Of a stretch of DNA of 6,599 nt, positions 5,981-6,599 are shown one piece after another (position 1 is the stretch's first letter; every line of letters starts with the position of its first letter). This stretch comes from a bacterium (lineage in GTDB: Bacteria > UBA9089 > CG2-30-40-21 > SBAY01), in NCBI GenBank assembly GCA_030018635.1, contig JASEHU010000119.1:1-6599 (forward strand), in the 5' to 3' direction. Under the pieces are notes generated by a model. It was not told where the DNA came from. It was given only the letters and a program-made list of their open reading frames with translations, and did not search any database. The position numbers and the translations under genes are program-made.

Positions 5981-5986
5981 AGTTTT

Positions 5987-5992
5987 TCCTCT
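5987..5992 (-). promoter_or_regulatory. Ribosome-binding site that sets the minus-strand gene start
   Basis: On the minus strand AGAGGA lies 6 nt before the ATG at 5980. An in-frame ATG five codons earlier (5995) would place this site inside the coding region and has no good site of its own, so 5980 is preferred. Confidence 0.6.
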
Positions 5993-6003
5993 CATTTTAC
6001 ATC

Positions 6004-6082
6004 AGGTGTCAGTTAGCAAGAAAGAAGTTAGAAGTTAGAGGTTAGATAAGTTTTTCTAACTTCTAACCTCTTCCTTACACCT
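6004..6082. repeat. Heptamer-phased imperfect palindrome between divergent genes
   Basis: The outer arms AGGTGT (6004-6009) and ACACCT (6077-6082) are exact complements. The left half reads in 7-bp phase as GGTGTCA, GTTAGCA, AGAAAGA, AGTTAGA, AGTTAGA, GGTTAGA (6005-6046), and the right half has CTAACTT and CTAACCT. Two alternative 9-bp stems exist: AGAAGTTAG (6030-6038) with CTAACTTCT (6056-6064), and AGAGGTTAG (6037-6045) with CTAACCTCT (6063-6071). It resembles the convergent-gene arrays in unit length and inverted layout but not in sequence. It lies upstream of both the minus-strand gene and hisI, so it is not simply a terminator. Confidence 0.65.
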
Positions 6083-6098
6083 ACAACTATATATCGGC

Positions 6099-6145
6099 AA
6101 AACCATTAACTTTCTTAATGATTTTTGTTGACAATGTATGGTTTT
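6099..6145. promoter_or_regulatory. Possible operator: inverted repeats around the hisI -35 region
   Basis: AAAACCAT (6099-6106) and ATGGTTTT (6138-6145) are exact complements and bracket the -35 box of hisI. A tighter hairpin, CATTAA (6104-6109) with TTAATG (6115-6120), lies inside. The second arm falls within the promoter spacer, where a bound repressor would block polymerase. No regulator family is implied by the sequence. Confidence 0.3.
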
Positions 6146-6156
6146 AATGATAAAAT
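6128..6156 (+). promoter_or_regulatory. Strong sigma-70-type promoter of hisI
   Basis: A perfect TTGACA (6128-6133), an optimal 17-bp spacer and TAAAAT (6151-6156) with an extended TG at 6148-6149 form a near-consensus promoter. Transcription should start near 6163, giving a very short leader that begins just before the AAGGAGG ribosome-binding site (6165-6171). Confidence 0.85.
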
Positions 6157-6177
6157 TTAATTACAAGGAGGAAAAAG

Positions 6178-6498
6178 ATGGAATTAAAATTTGATGCGAT
6201 GGGATTAATCCCGGCGGTAATTCAGGATGAGGCAACTAAAGATGTCTTAATGGTTGCTTATATGAATAAGGAGTCCTTGCAAAAAACATTAGAGACGGGT
6301 AAGACCCATTTTTGGAGCAGGTCAAGGCAATCACTCTGGCTAAAAGGAGAAACCTCAGGTCATTTCCAGTTAGCCAAAGAAATCTGGTATGATTGTGATG
6401 AAGATACATTGTTAGTTAAGATAGAACAAATAGGAGATGTTGCCTGCCATACTGGCGAGCGAAGTTGCTTTTACAGGAAAATTTCGGCAGAGAAGTAG
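6178..6498 (+). CDS. hisI: Phosphoribosyl-AMP cyclohydrolase, HisI
   Basis: The 106-aa product is a complete monofunctional HisI. It opens the purine ring of phosphoribosyl-AMP to give ProFAR, the third step of histidine biosynthesis, in the cytoplasm. The family signatures are intact: TGKTHFWSRSRQSLWLKGE (40-58) with TSGH, the metal-binding DCDED cluster (Asp72, Asp74, Asp76) and the two conserved cysteines Cys90 and Cys97 in ACHTGERSCFYR, which bind zinc. No HisE (phosphoribosyl-ATP pyrophosphatase) domain is fused. AAGGAGG lies 6 nt before the ATG. The gene has its own strong promoter, and no other histidine gene is within the window, so it appears to stand outside a his operon, at least on its 5' side. 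Confidence 0.97.
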   Translation: MELKFDAMGLIPAVIQDEATKDVLMVAYMNKESLQKTLETGKTHFWSRSRQSLWLKGETSGHFQLAKEIWYDCDEDTLLVKIEQIGDVACHTGERSCFYRKISAEK

Positions 6499-6516
6499 GA
6501 CGAAAACCCAAACTTA

Positions 6517-6596
6517 TTCGACCTGTGCAATCAAAAAAATCAAGCTGCCAACTTCAACTCCAAGTTATTTTCTTCAAACCATTTCGACCTGTGCAA
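6517..6596. CRISPR. Possible edge of a CRISPR array: 14-bp repeat at 66-bp spacing
   Basis: TTCGACCTGTGCAA occurs exactly at 6517-6530 and 6583-6596, 66 bp apart, in the non-coding DNA after hisI. A 66-bp period fits repeats of ~30 bp with spacers of ~36 bp. Read on the minus strand, the right copy gives GTTTGCACAGGTCGAAA, with the GTTT beginning and GAAA ending typical of segments of CRISPR repeats. The copy nearer hisI differs on both sides of the 14-bp core, as expected of a degenerate terminal repeat. Only two copies are visible and the window ends, so a simple dispersed repeat is equally possible. Confidence 0.35.
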
Positions 6597-6599
6597 ACG

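Overview
The window looks like chromosomal DNA of an AT-rich, probably uncultured bacterium. Genes have strong purine-rich Shine-Dalgarno (SD) sequences (AGGAGG type) and at least one near-consensus sigma-70-type promoter. Nothing here fixes the phylum. The window holds five well-supported complete or near-complete genes (two-domain KaiC-like ATPase, HicB-like protein, UDPGP-family uridylyltransferase, membrane-anchored protein with a possible NlpC/P60 core, hisI), two unrecognised ORFs at the left edge and several repeats. I see no rRNA, tRNA or insertion sequence.

Layout. Bases 3-254 are the 3' end of an unrecognised gene. It overlaps by 14 bp an unrecognised 111-aa ORF (241-576) whose C-terminus carries QLELF, a near-exact match to the bacterial sliding-clamp binding motif. 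Bases 577-896 hold at most a doubtful small ORF and then a promoter. Bases 903-2888 encode a ~660-aa KaiC/RAD55-like protein with an intact first P-loop domain and a degenerate second one. A 53-aa HicB-type protein (3080-3241) follows with no recognisable HicA toxin next to it. Bases 3368-4708 encode a UDPGP-family nucleotidyltransferase resembling UTP-glucose-1-phosphate uridylyltransferase. It converges on a minus-strand gene (4862-5980) for a membrane-anchored protein with NlpC/P60-like features. Divergent from that is hisI (6178-6498), with a clear promoter.

The most distinctive non-coding feature is a pair of heptanucleotide tandem arrays facing each other between the two convergent genes (4646-4853). 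They are built on AGAC plus a variable triplet. The left array runs into the UDPGP gene and supplies its last ~20 codons and its stop. A second, different heptamer-phased palindrome lies between the divergent genes (6004-6082). At the right edge a 14-bp direct repeat recurs at 66-bp spacing, which could be the end of a CRISPR array continuing outside the window.

The genes do not form one obvious pathway. UDP-sugar synthesis and a cell-envelope-type protein could both serve surface biogenesis, but they are convergent and not an operon. The KaiC-like gene with its HicB neighbour may be a signalling or stress unit; this is inference. I do not see a complete, clearly novel multi-gene system. The best leads are the heptamer arrays, the KaiC-like protein with altered catalytic positions, the clamp-motif ORF and the 66-bp repeat at the edge.
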